Source: Kytococcus schroeteri (GTDB lineage Bacteria > Actinomycetota > Actinomycetes > Actinomycetales > Dermatophilaceae). From it: DNA of 64,000 nt. Where the stretch lies: contig NZ_PKIZ01000005.1 of the NCBI RefSeq assembly GCF_002847825.1, positions 55,597-119,596 of the forward strand. Direction: 5' to 3'. This document shows positions 55,269-63,870 of the stretch, piece after piece. The translations under genes were made by a program, and so were the position numbers. The notes under the pieces were generated by a model that saw nothing but the letters and a program-made list of their open reading frames with translations, had not been told where the DNA came from and did not search any database. Position 1 is the first letter of the stretch. Every line of letters begins with the position of its first letter.

Positions 55269-55353
55269 GGAGGATTCGCATAGCGGCCTAGTGCGCACGA
55301 TTGGAAATCGTGTTGGGATAAAACCCTCGGGGGTTCAAATCCCCCATCCTCCG
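55269..55353 (+). tRNA. tRNA-Ser (anticodon GGA)
   Basis: Acceptor GGAGGAT/ATCCTCC, anticodon loop TTGGAAA (GGA), long variable arm, T-arm GGTTCAAATCC, discriminator G. CCA is not encoded. Confidence 0.95.
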
Positions 55354-55358
55354 CCGAT

Positions 55359-55390
55359 CGAAGGCCCCCCTCGCACGAGGGGGGCCTTCG
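55359..55390 (+). terminator. Hairpin terminator after tRNA-Ser
   Basis: A 15-bp stem (55359-55373 with 55376-55390), with the terminal bases forming a small loop, directly after the tRNA. Confidence 0.8.
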
Positions 55391-55480
55391 TCACGTCCGG
55401 CGCGGATCGGCGCCCGGCCCCCTGGCATGTGAGACATTCGGACCCCGCCCACCGGGCCACCCTCTCGGGGAAGGAACGCC

Positions 55481-56281
55481 GTGCACCACGCCCGCCTGGC
55501 CGCCATCACGACCGCCGTCCTGCTGGCCGCCACCACCCTGAGCTCCTGCCGCAGCCTCGGCAACGAGGCGAAGTACCCGCAGGACCCGATCCCCGGCCAC
55601 TGCGACGACTGGGGTGAGCTGCACGCCCCCGACCACGCCGCGGTGCAGGTCAGCGTGCTCAACAACGGTGCCGGCGCGGGCGCCGCCGCCACCGCCGCCC
55701 GCGAGTTCGAGGCCCGCGGCTTCACGGTGCTCACCACCGGCAACGAGTCCGACGACGCCCCCCGCGACGCCACGGTGGTGCGCTACGGCCCGATGGGGCT
55801 CACCGCGGCCCGCACGGTGGCCCAGCAGATCGAGGGAGCCCGCATGCTGCGCGACGAGCGCCGCAACCCCTCGGTGGACGTGGTGCTGGGCAACTCCTTC
55901 GAGCAGCTGGCCCGCCAGCCCGCCGCGGCACCGGACCAGGTGCGCATGAACGTCTACAACACCACCTCGGCCGTGGGGCGCGCCGCCGAGACCGCGCAGG
56001 CCCTGCGCGACCGCGGCTTCACCGTGGACAAGGTCGGCAACGACCCCGAGAAGAAGTGGTATCCGGACGACACCGCGATCATCCGCCACGGCGCGGCCAG
56101 CGAGCCGGTGGCCCGCACCGTGGCCGCCCAGGTGCCCGGCGCCCGCCTCAGCGACGACGGCCGCACCGACCGCACGGTCGACCTCGTGCTCGGGGCGAAG
56201 TTCGAGAAGGTGACCGACGACTACACCGAGCCCGAGGCCGTGCCGGAGGTCAAGGAGGGGGCGCGCATCGGCTGCGACTGA
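55481..56281 (+). CDS. Lipoprotein with two LytR_C domains
   Basis: The 266-residue protein has lipobox LSSC (Cys23), then two related ~85-residue modules: VQVSVLNNGAGAGAAATAAREFEARGFTVLTTGNE and VRMNVYNTTSAVGRAAETAQALRDRGFTVDKVGND. Each continues with a strand of the type VVRYGP/IIRHGA and ends in VDVVLG/VDLVLG. These match the LytR_C domain normally attached to LCP wall-polymer ligases, but no LCP catalytic domain is present. GTG 55481 with GGGGAAGGA. Confidence 0.85.
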   Translation: MHHARLAAITTAVLLAATTLSSCRSLGNEAKYPQDPIPGHCDDWGELHAPDHAAVQVSVLNNGAGAGAAATAAREFEARGFTVLTTGNESDDAPRDATVVRYGPMGLTAARTVAQQIEGARMLRDERRNPSVDVVLGNSFEQLARQPAAAPDQVRMNVYNTTSAVGRAAETAQALRDRGFTVDKVGNDPEKKWYPDDTAIIRHGAASEPVARTVAAQVPGARLSDDGRTDRTVDLVLGAKFEKVTDDYTEPEAVPEVKEGARIGCD

Positions 56282-56284
56282 GGC

Positions 56285-57880
56285 TCAGCGTCGGCGCGTG
56301 CCGAACAGGCTGCGCACCAACTCACGCCCCACGGCCGTGCCCGCCGAGCGCATCGCCGACGAGACGGCCCGGTTGCCCAGGATCTGGCCGAGCACCCCCT
56401 GGTCGGCCTCCTCGACGCGACAGGTACGCCGCACGTCGTCCTCCTCGCGGGGCTCCGGCGCCCGCTCCCGCGGCGCGTCCGCGTCGCGCACGTCCCGCGG
56501 CGAGGCGGAGGCCTCCATCGTGCCCATGAGCTTCTCGTAGGCCGACTCGGGGTCGAGCCGCTGGCCGTACCGCGCACGCAGCGGCGAGGCGTCCACCACC
56601 TCGTCCATCCGCGGCTGCCCGCACGGCGCCATGAGCGACTGCGGCGCCCGCAGGCGGGTGTGCGCCACGGGCGTGGGCACGCCGTCGTCCGAGAGCACGG
56701 TCACCACCGCCTCACCGGTGCCCAGCGTGGTGAGCAGTTCCTCGAGGTCGTAGTCGGTGTGCGGGTAGGTGCGCACCGTCTGGCGCAGGGCCTTCTCGTC
56801 GTTGGGGGTGAAGGCGCGCAGTGCGTGCTGCACGCGGTTGCCCAGCTGACCCAGCACCGCCTCGGGCAGGTCGGTGGGCGACTGGGTCACGAAGAACACG
56901 CCCACCCCCTTGGAGCGGATGAGGCGCACCGTGTTCTCGATCGACTCGCGGAAGGCCTTGCTCGCGTCCTTGAACAGCAGGTGGGCCTCGTCGAGGAAGA
57001 ACACCAGCGAGGGCTTCTCCGGGTCGCCCACCTCGGGGAGGTCGTTGAACAGGTCGGCCAGCAGCCACATGAGGAAGGTGGAGAACAGCTGCGGGTTCCC
57101 CTGCACGCTGGGCAGCTCCAGGCAGCTGATGACGCCGCGCCCGTCCTCGGTGGTGCGCAGCAGGTCGGAGGTGTCGAACTCCGGCTCGCCGAAGAACTGC
57201 TCGGCCGTGGCGGCAAAGGTCACCAGCTCGCGCAGGATGACGCCGGCGGGCGCCTTGGAGAGCGCACCGAGCCCCTCCAGCTCCTGCTTGCCCTCGGCGG
57301 AGGTCAGGAACTGCACCACGGCCCGCAGGTCGCCCAGGTCCACCAGCGGCAGGCCGTGGGTGTCGGCGTAGTGGAAGACCAGGCCGAGGCTGGACTCCTG
57401 CACCTCGGTGAGGCCGAGCACCTTGCTCAGCAGGGTGGGGCCGAAGGAGGTGACGGTGGCGCGGACGGGCACGCCCGTGCCGCTCTCGCCCAGGCGGAGG
57501 AACTCCACCGGGCTCGCCGTGGGCGCCCAGTCCTGCCCCACCGACGCGGCCCGCTCGCGGACCCCCTCGGAGTCCTCGCCCGCTGCGGCCAGGCCCGAGA
57601 GGTCACCCTTGACGTCCGCCAGGAAGACCGGGACGCCGGCCGCGGACAGTTGCTCGGCCATGAGCTGCAGCGTCTTGGTCTTGCCCGTGCCGGTGGCACC
57701 GGCCACCAGGCCGTGCCGGTTCAGCGAGCGCAGCGGCAACCCCACCTGCACGTCGGCGTGGACCTCGTCGCCGGCCACGGCGGCACCGAGCGCCAGGGCC
57801 GGACCGTCGAAGGCGTACCCGGCGCGCACCTCCTCGAGCAGCTCGGACGGTGCGGGGGTGTCGGACGACGGTCGGGCCAC
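56285..57880 (-). CDS. HerA-like ATPase (DUF853 family)
   Basis: The 531-residue P-loop ATPase has VAGATGTGKTKTLQLMAEQL, PVFLADVKGDLSGLA (the DUF853 DVKGDL motif), PSLVFFLDEAHLLF (Walker B) and FFVTQSPTDLPEAVLGQLGNRVQHALRAF. Related to FtsK/HerA DNA translocases; role unproven. GTG 57880 with AGGAGGAACC. Confidence 0.9.
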   Translation of the reverse strand: MARPSSDTPAPSELLEEVRAGYAFDGPALALGAAVAGDEVHADVQVGLPLRSLNRHGLVAGATGTGKTKTLQLMAEQLSAAGVPVFLADVKGDLSGLAAAGEDSEGVRERAASVGQDWAPTASPVEFLRLGESGTGVPVRATVTSFGPTLLSKVLGLTEVQESSLGLVFHYADTHGLPLVDLGDLRAVVQFLTSAEGKQELEGLGALSKAPAGVILRELVTFAATAEQFFGEPEFDTSDLLRTTEDGRGVISCLELPSVQGNPQLFSTFLMWLLADLFNDLPEVGDPEKPSLVFFLDEAHLLFKDASKAFRESIENTVRLIRSKGVGVFFVTQSPTDLPEAVLGQLGNRVQHALRAFTPNDEKALRQTVRTYPHTDYDLEELLTTLGTGEAVVTVLSDDGVPTPVAHTRLRAPQSLMAPCGQPRMDEVVDASPLRARYGQRLDPESAYEKLMGTMEASASPRDVRDADAPRERAPEPREEDDVRRTCRVEEADQGVLGQILGNRAVSSAMRSAGTAVGRELVRSLFGTRRR

Positions 57881-58027
57881 GGTTCCTCCTCGGTCGGGCG
57901 GGCACGCCGGCGGGCGCCACCTCGCAGCGACAGTACAAGCCCCCCCCCACCCACCGGGAGCGTCACAGGCGCCACGGCCCCGCGCGCCCGCGCCGGCGGG
58001 AGGCCCCGCGTCTGCCACAGTTGGCCC

Positions 58028-58567
58028 GTGCACGATGCCGAGATCCACGACCCCTACGACCCGCGGACCGGGTGGACCCGCCCCGCCCCGTCGCAGGAGC
58101 CCCCGCGCCGTCCGGAGCGCACGTGGTCCGACATCGCCTTCTGGAGCGTCCTGTCGGTGCTGGCCCTGGCCGGCATCTACGGGCTCTCGCTCGTGCTGGG
58201 CCTGTGGCCCGAGCCGGAGACCACCGCCGCCAACTGCCAGACCGACATCGACGCCCCGCGGGTGTACGTGGCCGACGCGGGAGCCGGCGACACCGCCGTG
58301 CGCCGCATCAGCGAGCAGCTGCGCAACCGGGGGGCCGTGGTCATCGGCACCGCGGAGTCCACCGGCACCCAGGGCGGCGCCACCCGCATCCTCAGCGGCC
58401 CCGACAGCAAGCCGGCCGCGGAGGCGCTCGCGGAGTGGTTCCCGAAGGCCAAGCAGGTCGACGACGCCCGCGACGGGTTCGTCGCCACCATCGCGCTGGG
58501 CCCCCACACCAGGACGGTCGAGTCGTCGGTGTCGGTCGGCCCGGCCACCCAGCCCTGCACCGACTGA
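58028..58567 (+). CDS. Membrane-anchored single LytR_C protein
   Basis: The 179-residue protein has a basic N-terminus, one transmembrane helix (~38-60), then a LytR_C-like module (APRVYVADAGAGDTAVRRISEQLRNRGAVVIGTAE, ending SVSVGPATQPC). It is the second LytR_C protein without a catalytic partner within 2.6 kb. GTG 58028; no good ribosome site. Confidence 0.75.
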   Translation: MHDAEIHDPYDPRTGWTRPAPSQEPPRRPERTWSDIAFWSVLSVLALAGIYGLSLVLGLWPEPETTAANCQTDIDAPRVYVADAGAGDTAVRRISEQLRNRGAVVIGTAESTGTQGGATRILSGPDSKPAAEALAEWFPKAKQVDDARDGFVATIALGPHTRTVESSVSVGPATQPCTD

Positions 58568-58598
58568 CCGCCACCCCACCACCCACCGGGAGAACCCC

Positions 58599-59054
58599 GT
58601 GCGCCTGTCCGAGTCCGTCACCGTCCACGCCCCCCTGCACGAGGTGTTCGAGCGCCTCCGGGAACTCGACCAGGCCCAGCAGCACGTCCAGGGCATCGAG
58701 TCCATCGAGGTCCTCCACGGCCCGGCCCGCATGGAGGTGGGCACCCGCTGGCGCGAGACCCGCCGCATGTGGGGCCAGGACGCCACCGAGGAGATGGAGG
58801 TGGTGGAGCTGGTGGAGGGCAGCCACTACGTCACCGAGGCCGTCCACGAGGGGATGCGGTACACCAGCGGGTTCCGGGTGACCCCCGTGGGCACCGGCCG
58901 CGGGGAGGCCACGCGCGTGACCATGGACTTCGCCGCCGAGGCGCTCACCCGCCGGTCGCGCGTGGCCGCGGCGATGATGCGCCCGATGGCGCGGGTGGTG
59001 GCCAAGGAGTGCCGCAAGGACCTGCTGGACGTCAAGGCCTCGTTCGAGGGCTGA
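58599..59054 (+). CDS. SRPBCC (START-like) family protein
   Basis: The 151-residue protein VRLSESVTVHAPLHEVFERLRELDQ... shows the polyketide-cyclase/START helix-grip pattern (strand, VxAPxxxVFE, long C-terminal helix RVVAKECRKDLLDVKASFEG). GTG 58599 with CGGGAGAACC, 31 bp after the LytR_C gene, probably co-transcribed. Ligand unknown. Confidence 0.82.
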   Translation: MRLSESVTVHAPLHEVFERLRELDQAQQHVQGIESIEVLHGPARMEVGTRWRETRRMWGQDATEEMEVVELVEGSHYVTEAVHEGMRYTSGFRVTPVGTGRGEATRVTMDFAAEALTRRSRVAAAMMRPMARVVAKECRKDLLDVKASFEG

Positions 59055-59100
59055 TCCCGCTGGGGCCGCGGCACCGGCTGCCCCTCCCACCCCGGACACA

Positions 59101-59136
59101 CGCGAGGGCGGCCCCGGCATCGGGGCCGCCCTCGCG
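59101..59136. terminator. Hairpin terminator
   Basis: A perfect 15-bp stem (59101-59115 with 59122-59136) between the SRPBCC gene and the convergent tRNA. Confidence 0.85.
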
Positions 59137-59143
59137 GTGACAA

Positions 59144-59233
59144 TGGCGGTGACGGTGGGATTTGAACCCACGAATGGCGTCAACCATTACTCGCTTTCGA
59201 GGCGAGCTCCTTCGGCCGCTCGGACACGTCACC
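59144..59233 (-). tRNA. tRNA-Ser (anticodon CGA)
   Basis: Acceptor GGTGACG/CGTCACC, anticodon stem CTCGC/GCGAG with loop CTCGAAA (CGA), long variable arm with a clear stem, and T-arm GGTTCAAATCC. Discriminator G and CCA are encoded (59147-59144). Confidence 0.96.
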
Positions 59234-59246
59234 GCCCGGTAGGGTA

Positions 59247-59726
59247 CTAGACCCTGCGCGTCACGAAAAACTCACCCAGGGTTCGCCGGCAGTCCGCCTC
59301 CCGGACACCTGCGCGCACCTCGGCCCGGTGGAGGGCCGCGCGGTCACGCAGCACGTCCCAGACCGAGCCGCACGCGCCCGCCTTGTCGTCCCACGCCCCG
59401 AACACCACCAGCGGGATCCGCGCCTGCCCGATGGCCCCGGCACACATGAGGCAGGGCTCCAGCGTCACCGCGAGGGCACAGTCCTGCAGGCGCCACCCAC
59501 CCCGCGCCCGGGCGGCCTGGCGCATCGCCACCACCTCGGCGTGGGCCAGCGGGTCCCCCTCGGCCTCGCGCCGGTTCCACCCCCGCCCCAGCACCTGCCC
59601 GTCCGGCCCGATGACGACGGCCCCCACCGGCACGTCCCCGCTGGCCAGGGCGTGCTCGCCGGCCTCGAGGGCCCATCCGACCCACTCCTCCTGGGTCGGC
59701 CGGTCGGGGTTGTGCACGGTGCTCAT
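59247..59726 (-). CDS. tadA: tRNA-specific adenosine deaminase
   Basis: Converts A34 to inosine in tRNA-Arg(ACG). The 159-residue protein has PLAHAEVVAM (zinc His and catalytic Glu) and EPCLMCAGAI (zinc Cys pair), plus GAWDDKAGACGS. ATG 59726 is only 17 bp from the divergent upp start. Confidence 0.93.
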   Translation of the reverse strand: MSTVHNPDRPTQEEWVGWALEAGEHALASGDVPVGAVVIGPDGQVLGRGWNRREAEGDPLAHAEVVAMRQAARARGGWRLQDCALAVTLEPCLMCAGAIGQARIPLVVFGAWDDKAGACGSVWDVLRDRAALHRAEVRAGVREADCRRTLGEFFVTRRV

Positions 59727-59743
59727 TGACGTAAGTTTTCCCC

Positions 59744-60382
59744 ATGCGCGTCCACGTCGCCGACCACCCGCTGATCGCCCACAAGCTCACCCGACTGCGT
59801 GACGACCGCACCGACTCGCCCACCTTCCGCCGCCTGGCCGACGAGCTGGTGACCCTGCTGGCCTACGAGGCCACCCGCGAGGTCCGCGTGCAGGAGTGCG
59901 AGGTCGTCACCCCCGTGGCCACCACCCGGGGCGTGGAGCTGGCCACCCCCAAGCCGCTCGTCGTGCCCATCCTGCGCGCCGGCCTCGGCATGCTCGACGG
60001 CATGGTGCGCCTCCTGCCCACCGCGGAGGTGGGCTTCCTGGGCATGGTCCGCAACGAGGAGACGCTCGAGGCGCACACCTACGCCAACCGCCTGCCCGCC
60101 GACCTCGACCGCCGCCAGTGCTACGTGGTGGACCCGATGCTGGCCACCGGCGGCACGCTCGTGGACGCCGTCCGCTACCTGGTGGACCTCGGCGCCGACG
60201 ACATCACCGCCATCGTGCTCATCGCGGCCCCGGAGGGCATCGCGCGCGTGGAGGAGGCTCTGGCCGACCTGCAGGTGCCAGTCACCCTGGTCACCGGCGC
60301 CATCGACGAGAGGCTCGACGAGAACGGCTACATCGTGCCCGGGCTCGGCGACGCCGGCGACCGCCTGTACGGCGTGGTCTGA
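59744..60382 (+). CDS. upp: Uracil phosphoribosyltransferase
   Basis: Salvages uracil to UMP. The 212-residue protein has [25 protein letters not shown] (PRPP loop) and GDAGDRLYG (uracil-binding C-terminus). TAAGTT (59732-59737) lies 6 bp before ATG 59744, so it is probably leaderless. Confidence 0.97.
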   Translation: MRVHVADHPLIAHKLTRLRDDRTDSPTFRRLADELVTLLAYEATREVRVQECEVVTPVATTRGVELATPKPLVVPILRAGLGMLDGMVRLLPTAEVGFLGMVRNEETLEAHTYANRLPADLDRRQCYVVDPMLATGGTLVDAVRYLVDLGADDITAIVLIAAPEGIARVEEALADLQVPVTLVTGAIDERLDENGYIVPGLGDAGDRLYGVV

Positions 60383-60442
60383 GGCCGCGAGGGTCGCCGT
60401 CTGGCACGATGCCGGGAGACCCCGCCGAGACGAAGAGGACCC

Positions 60443-60622
60443 ATGAGCGTGCAAGACCGATTCAAGAAGCTGCTGTGGTGGCTGCTCCTGCTCTTCATCG
60501 TCTACGCGATCTTCACCAGCCCGGACCGCACCGGCGACATCTTCCGGGCCATCGGCGACATCATCGTGCAGGCCTTCCGCAGCCTGGGCGACTTCTACAA
60601 CAGCGTCCTGGATGGGAACTGA
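60443..60622 (+). CDS. Small membrane protein upstream of PH-domain gene
   Basis: A 59-residue protein, MSVQDRFKKLLWWLLLLFIV..., with one strongly hydrophobic helix (~8-26) and an amphipathic C-terminal half (IFRAIGDIIVQAFRSLGDFYNSV). AAGAGGACCC gives a good ribosome site for ATG 60443. The end overlaps the PH-domain gene by 11 bp, so the two are co-translated. No family is recognised. Confidence 0.8.
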   Translation: MSVQDRFKKLLWWLLLLFIVYAIFTSPDRTGDIFRAIGDIIVQAFRSLGDFYNSVLDGN

Positions 60623-61304
60623 CCCACAGATCGACCTCGACCTGGTGGCCCGTTACCTGGTGACGGGTGAACGGGTCGTCATCGCGGTCCGGCGCCACTG
60701 GGTGACCGTCGTGGAACCCGTCGGCTCCGCCGTGGCCGGCCTGGTCCTGGTGCTGTGGGTGGGCAGCACCGCCCCGCAGGACCTCGTGGTGGTGGCTGAC
60801 TTCCTGTGGTGGGTGTGGTTCGCCGTGCTCGGCCGCGCCCTGTTCCTGCTCTGGGAGTGGCGCCGCACCTGGTTCGTGGGCACCGACCGGCGCCTGCTGC
60901 TCACCTACGGCGTGGTGGTGCGCCGCGTGGCGATGATGCCGCTGTCCAAGGTGACGGACATGAACTACGGCCGCACGCTGCTGGGGCGCCTGCTGGGCTA
61001 CGGCACGTTCACGATGGAGTCCGCCGGCCAGAACCAGGCCCTGTCGGAGATCGAGTACGTGCCGAGACCCGACCACCACTACCGGGCGCTGGTGGCCCAG
61101 ATCTTCGGCGGAGAGCAGGGCGAGGGCGACCCCCTCATGCAGGACGAGGTCGACGACGACGCCCCGCAGTGGGACGACGAGCTGCCGGACACCGGGGAAC
61201 CCGACGAGGCGTGGGACGACCCGGAGCGCGCGGACGGAGACGACGCCCTCGACGCCTGGGACGAGCTCTGGGACGAGGACCCCCGCGACCGCCGCAGGAC
61301 CTAG
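60612..61304 (+). CDS. PH-domain membrane protein (bPH2, YdbS-like)
   Basis: The 230-residue protein has two transmembrane helices (~35-55, ~62-85), then RTWFVGTDRRLLLTYGVVVRRVAMMPLSKVTDMNY..., the bPH2 strand pattern. An acidic Asp/Glu/Trp-rich C-terminal tail of about 60 residues follows. ATG 60612 lies within the end of the upstream small gene. Confidence 0.86.
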   Translation: MGTDPQIDLDLVARYLVTGERVVIAVRRHWVTVVEPVGSAVAGLVLVLWVGSTAPQDLVVVADFLWWVWFAVLGRALFLLWEWRRTWFVGTDRRLLLTYGVVVRRVAMMPLSKVTDMNYGRTLLGRLLGYGTFTMESAGQNQALSEIEYVPRPDHHYRALVAQIFGGEQGEGDPLMQDEVDDDAPQWDDELPDTGEPDEAWDDPERADGDDALDAWDELWDEDPRDRRRT

Positions 61305-61361
61305 ACTCACGGCCCGGGTCCCGCACCCACCCCGCCGTCACCGCCGTCCCGAGGAGCACCC

Positions 61362-61940
61362 GTGGCCGTCCGCCCCATCACCGTCATCGGACACAAGGCC
61401 CTGCACCAGCCCACCAAGAAGGTGCAGGAGGTGACCGACGAGATCCGCACCCTGGTGGACGACATGTTCGACACCATGGAGGCCGCCGAGGGCGTGGGTC
61501 TGGCTGCCAACCAGGTGGGTGTGCGCTGGCGCATCTTCGTCTTCGACTGCAGCCACGACCCCGAGGCCGGCGCCGACGCCCGCGGCGTGGTGATCAACCC
61601 GGTGCTCGAGAAGCACCACGTCTCCCCGCTGGCCGCCGACCCCGACGAGGACCACGAGGGCTGCCTCTCGGTGCCCGGCGAGAGCTTCCCGACCGCCCGT
61701 TCGGACTGGGCGCGCGTCACCGGCACGGACCTCGACGGCAACGAGGTCGTGGTGGAGGGGACCGGCCTGCTCGGCCGCTGCCTGCAGCACGAGACCGACC
61801 ACCTGGACGGGCACCTCTACGTGGAGCGCCTCTCGCCGGAGGACAAGCGCCGGGCCCGCGAGGCCGTCAAGGGCCGCGGGTGGGAGGCCCGCGGCATCAC
61901 CAAGTGGGACCCCACCACCCAGACGGCCGAGAAGGTCTGA
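61362..61940 (+). CDS. def: Peptide deformylase
   Basis: Removes the N-formyl group from nascent proteins. The 192-residue protein has all three motifs: GVGLAANQVG, EGCLSVPGE (metal Cys) and QHETDHLDG (HExxH). GTG 61362 follows GAGGAGCACC. The sequence is type I/III-like. Confidence 0.96.
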   Translation: MAVRPITVIGHKALHQPTKKVQEVTDEIRTLVDDMFDTMEAAEGVGLAANQVGVRWRIFVFDCSHDPEAGADARGVVINPVLEKHHVSPLAADPDEDHEGCLSVPGESFPTARSDWARVTGTDLDGNEVVVEGTGLLGRCLQHETDHLDGHLYVERLSPEDKRRAREAVKGRGWEARGITKWDPTTQTAEKV

Positions 61941-61962
61941 CAGGCATCGACCCCGGGGCCGC

Positions 61963-63870
61963 TCAGAGCCCCTGGACCTCCCACTGCAGCTGGTCGGCCC
62001 GGGCCTGGCTCACCTGCGCACCGGCGAGGTCGCCTGCCGCCTTCTGTGCCCGCGCCAGCATGCGCCAGGCCGAGAACAGCTCGGGATTGCGGTGCACGTG
62101 CTCCCGAGCCCCCAGGACGGCCAGGTCCGGCCGCCCCAGGGCCAGCAGCGCGCCCTGCTGGGCGGTGCGCGACGCGTGGTCGTCCGGCCCCATCGCCAGC
62201 GCCCGCAGGGCGAGCGCCAGCCCGGTGTCGGCGTCCCCGGTCTGCACGGCCGCCATCGACTGCCACACGAGGCACCGCTGGTCGGGCCCGATGCCGGGGC
62301 ACCGGCGGGTGAGGGCCTCGTACTGCGGCCGGGACGAGGCACCGAAGTCGGGATTCCACGGCGTGCGACCGGCCGCCAGCGCCGTGGCCCGGCCCGCCAG
62401 CAGCACCTCCGGGTTGGGGTCCCACGGCGCGGCCCGGTGGGTGCGCTCCAGCCCCGCGGCGGCACCGGCCGGCCCGGCGGCCACGGTGCTGCCGGCGTGG
62501 CGGTGGGCGTCCCACACCATCAGGCTGCCCACGAGCGAGACGGCCGCGGCCACCGACACCGCGGCGGCCGCCCCGCGCCGCAGCCGCCCGGCCCGGGCGC
62601 GCTCCGCCGCGGACCACCGCCGGGGCACGCGCACCAGCGGCTCGTCGTCCCGGCACGCGGCGGCGAGCCCCCCGCCCACCAGGGCGGCCCCGGGCACCAC
62701 GAAGACCGGCTCGGTGTACGCGAACATCAGCGCCACGCAGAACCCCACGCCCACCACCAGCGCCGCCGGCGACCACGCGCTGCGCGGCCCCTCCCCCGGA
62801 CCCGTGGTCCGCACCGCGCGCCAGAGCACCTGGCCGCACGCCACCGCCAGCGCAGTGACCGCGAGCAGCCCGACCACGCCGAGGGTGGAGGCGGTCTGGA
62901 GCACCACGTTGTGCACGGCGTCGAGCGTGACGCCGGGCCCGGCCTCGGCCTGCCAGGCCGGACCGTAGCCATCGGCCACGGAGGCCACCCAGCGCGACGG
63001 CCCCACCCCCTCGGGGTGCTCGAGCACCAGCCGGGCCGTCCGGCGCCACATCATGAGCCGCACGGTGATGTTGGTACCGGCCCCCTCCTGCTCCAGGAAG
63101 ATGCGGTCGCGCGTGATGGGCAGTGCCAGCACGGCCACGACCCCGGCCACGATGACCCCGGCAGGGGCGACGACGCGGCGCACCCCCTCCGTGCGTGCCA
63201 CGAGCACCAGCGAGAGGGCCGCGCCCACGAACAGCCCGAGCAGCGCCCCGCGCGAGGCGCCGAGCACCAGCAGGGCCCCACCGGCCACCGCGCCCGCCAG
63301 CGCCACGCGGGAGCGCTCACGCCACGTGACCCACCCCAGCCAGGCGGCCAGCATGAGACCCCAGAAGCCCACCGTGGAGGCGTTGCCCAGGGCGGTGACG
63401 ACGCGGCCGGCACTCCCGCCCGTCGCATCGCGCACCCCCATCCACACCAGCACCCAGCCCGATGCGGTGGCGGTCCAGACCGCCCACCGGCGCCCCGCCT
63501 GGTGCGCGAACAGCAGCGCCCCCGCCGGCAGGGCCGCCAGGTACGCCCCGATCATCACCAGTCCCTCGTTGCGCGGGTAGCGCCCCACCACCGAGAGCCA
63601 CGAGTTGGTGGAGAGCCAGGTGGCCAGCACCGCAGCCAGGCCCACCGCCCCCATCGCCCACCACACCGGACGCGGCAGCCGCGGGTCCTCCCGCTCCACC
63701 CACCAGAGCCCGGCGGTGCAGGTCATGACGGCGGCGATGACCACCCGACGGACCGGCTCACGGACGTCCAGGGCACCGGGGGTGGAGACCAGCGGCAGCA
63801 CGCCCAGGAGCAGCACGACGGCCGCCAGGCGCAGGACGGTGGCGAGGGTCTCGCGACGCACGGGGTTCAT
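61963..63870 (-). CDS. O-antigen ligase (Wzy/WaaL)-family membrane protein with C-terminal TPR-like region
   Basis: The 635-residue protein has about 11 transmembrane helices with a large loop including GVGPSRWV and HNVVLQTASTLGVVG, the WaaL/Wzy pattern. The C-terminal part has helical repeats (~510-620, ALALRALAMGPDDHASRTAQQGALLALGRPDLA) resembling TPRs. It probably joins or polymerises a surface glycan or glycosylates proteins. ATG 63870 with GGAGCCCG. No glycan cluster is visible in the window. Confidence 0.85.
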   Translation of the reverse strand: MNPVRRETLATVLRLAAVVLLLGVLPLVSTPGALDVREPVRRVVIAAVMTCTAGLWWVEREDPRLPRPVWWAMGAVGLAAVLATWLSTNSWLSVVGRYPRNEGLVMIGAYLAALPAGALLFAHQAGRRWAVWTATASGWVLVWMGVRDATGGSAGRVVTALGNASTVGFWGLMLAAWLGWVTWRERSRVALAGAVAGGALLVLGASRGALLGLFVGAALSLVLVARTEGVRRVVAPAGVIVAGVVAVLALPITRDRIFLEQEGAGTNITVRLMMWRRTARLVLEHPEGVGPSRWVASVADGYGPAWQAEAGPGVTLDAVHNVVLQTASTLGVVGLLAVTALAVACGQVLWRAVRTTGPGEGPRSAWSPAALVVGVGFCVALMFAYTEPVFVVPGAALVGGGLAAACRDDEPLVRVPRRWSAAERARAGRLRRGAAAAVSVAAAVSLVGSLMVWDAHRHAGSTVAAGPAGAAAGLERTHRAAPWDPNPEVLLAGRATALAAGRTPWNPDFGASSRPQYEALTRRCPGIGPDQRCLVWQSMAAVQTGDADTGLALALRALAMGPDDHASRTAQQGALLALGRPDLAVLGAREHVHRNPELFSAWRMLARAQKAAGDLAGAQVSQARADQLQWEVQGL

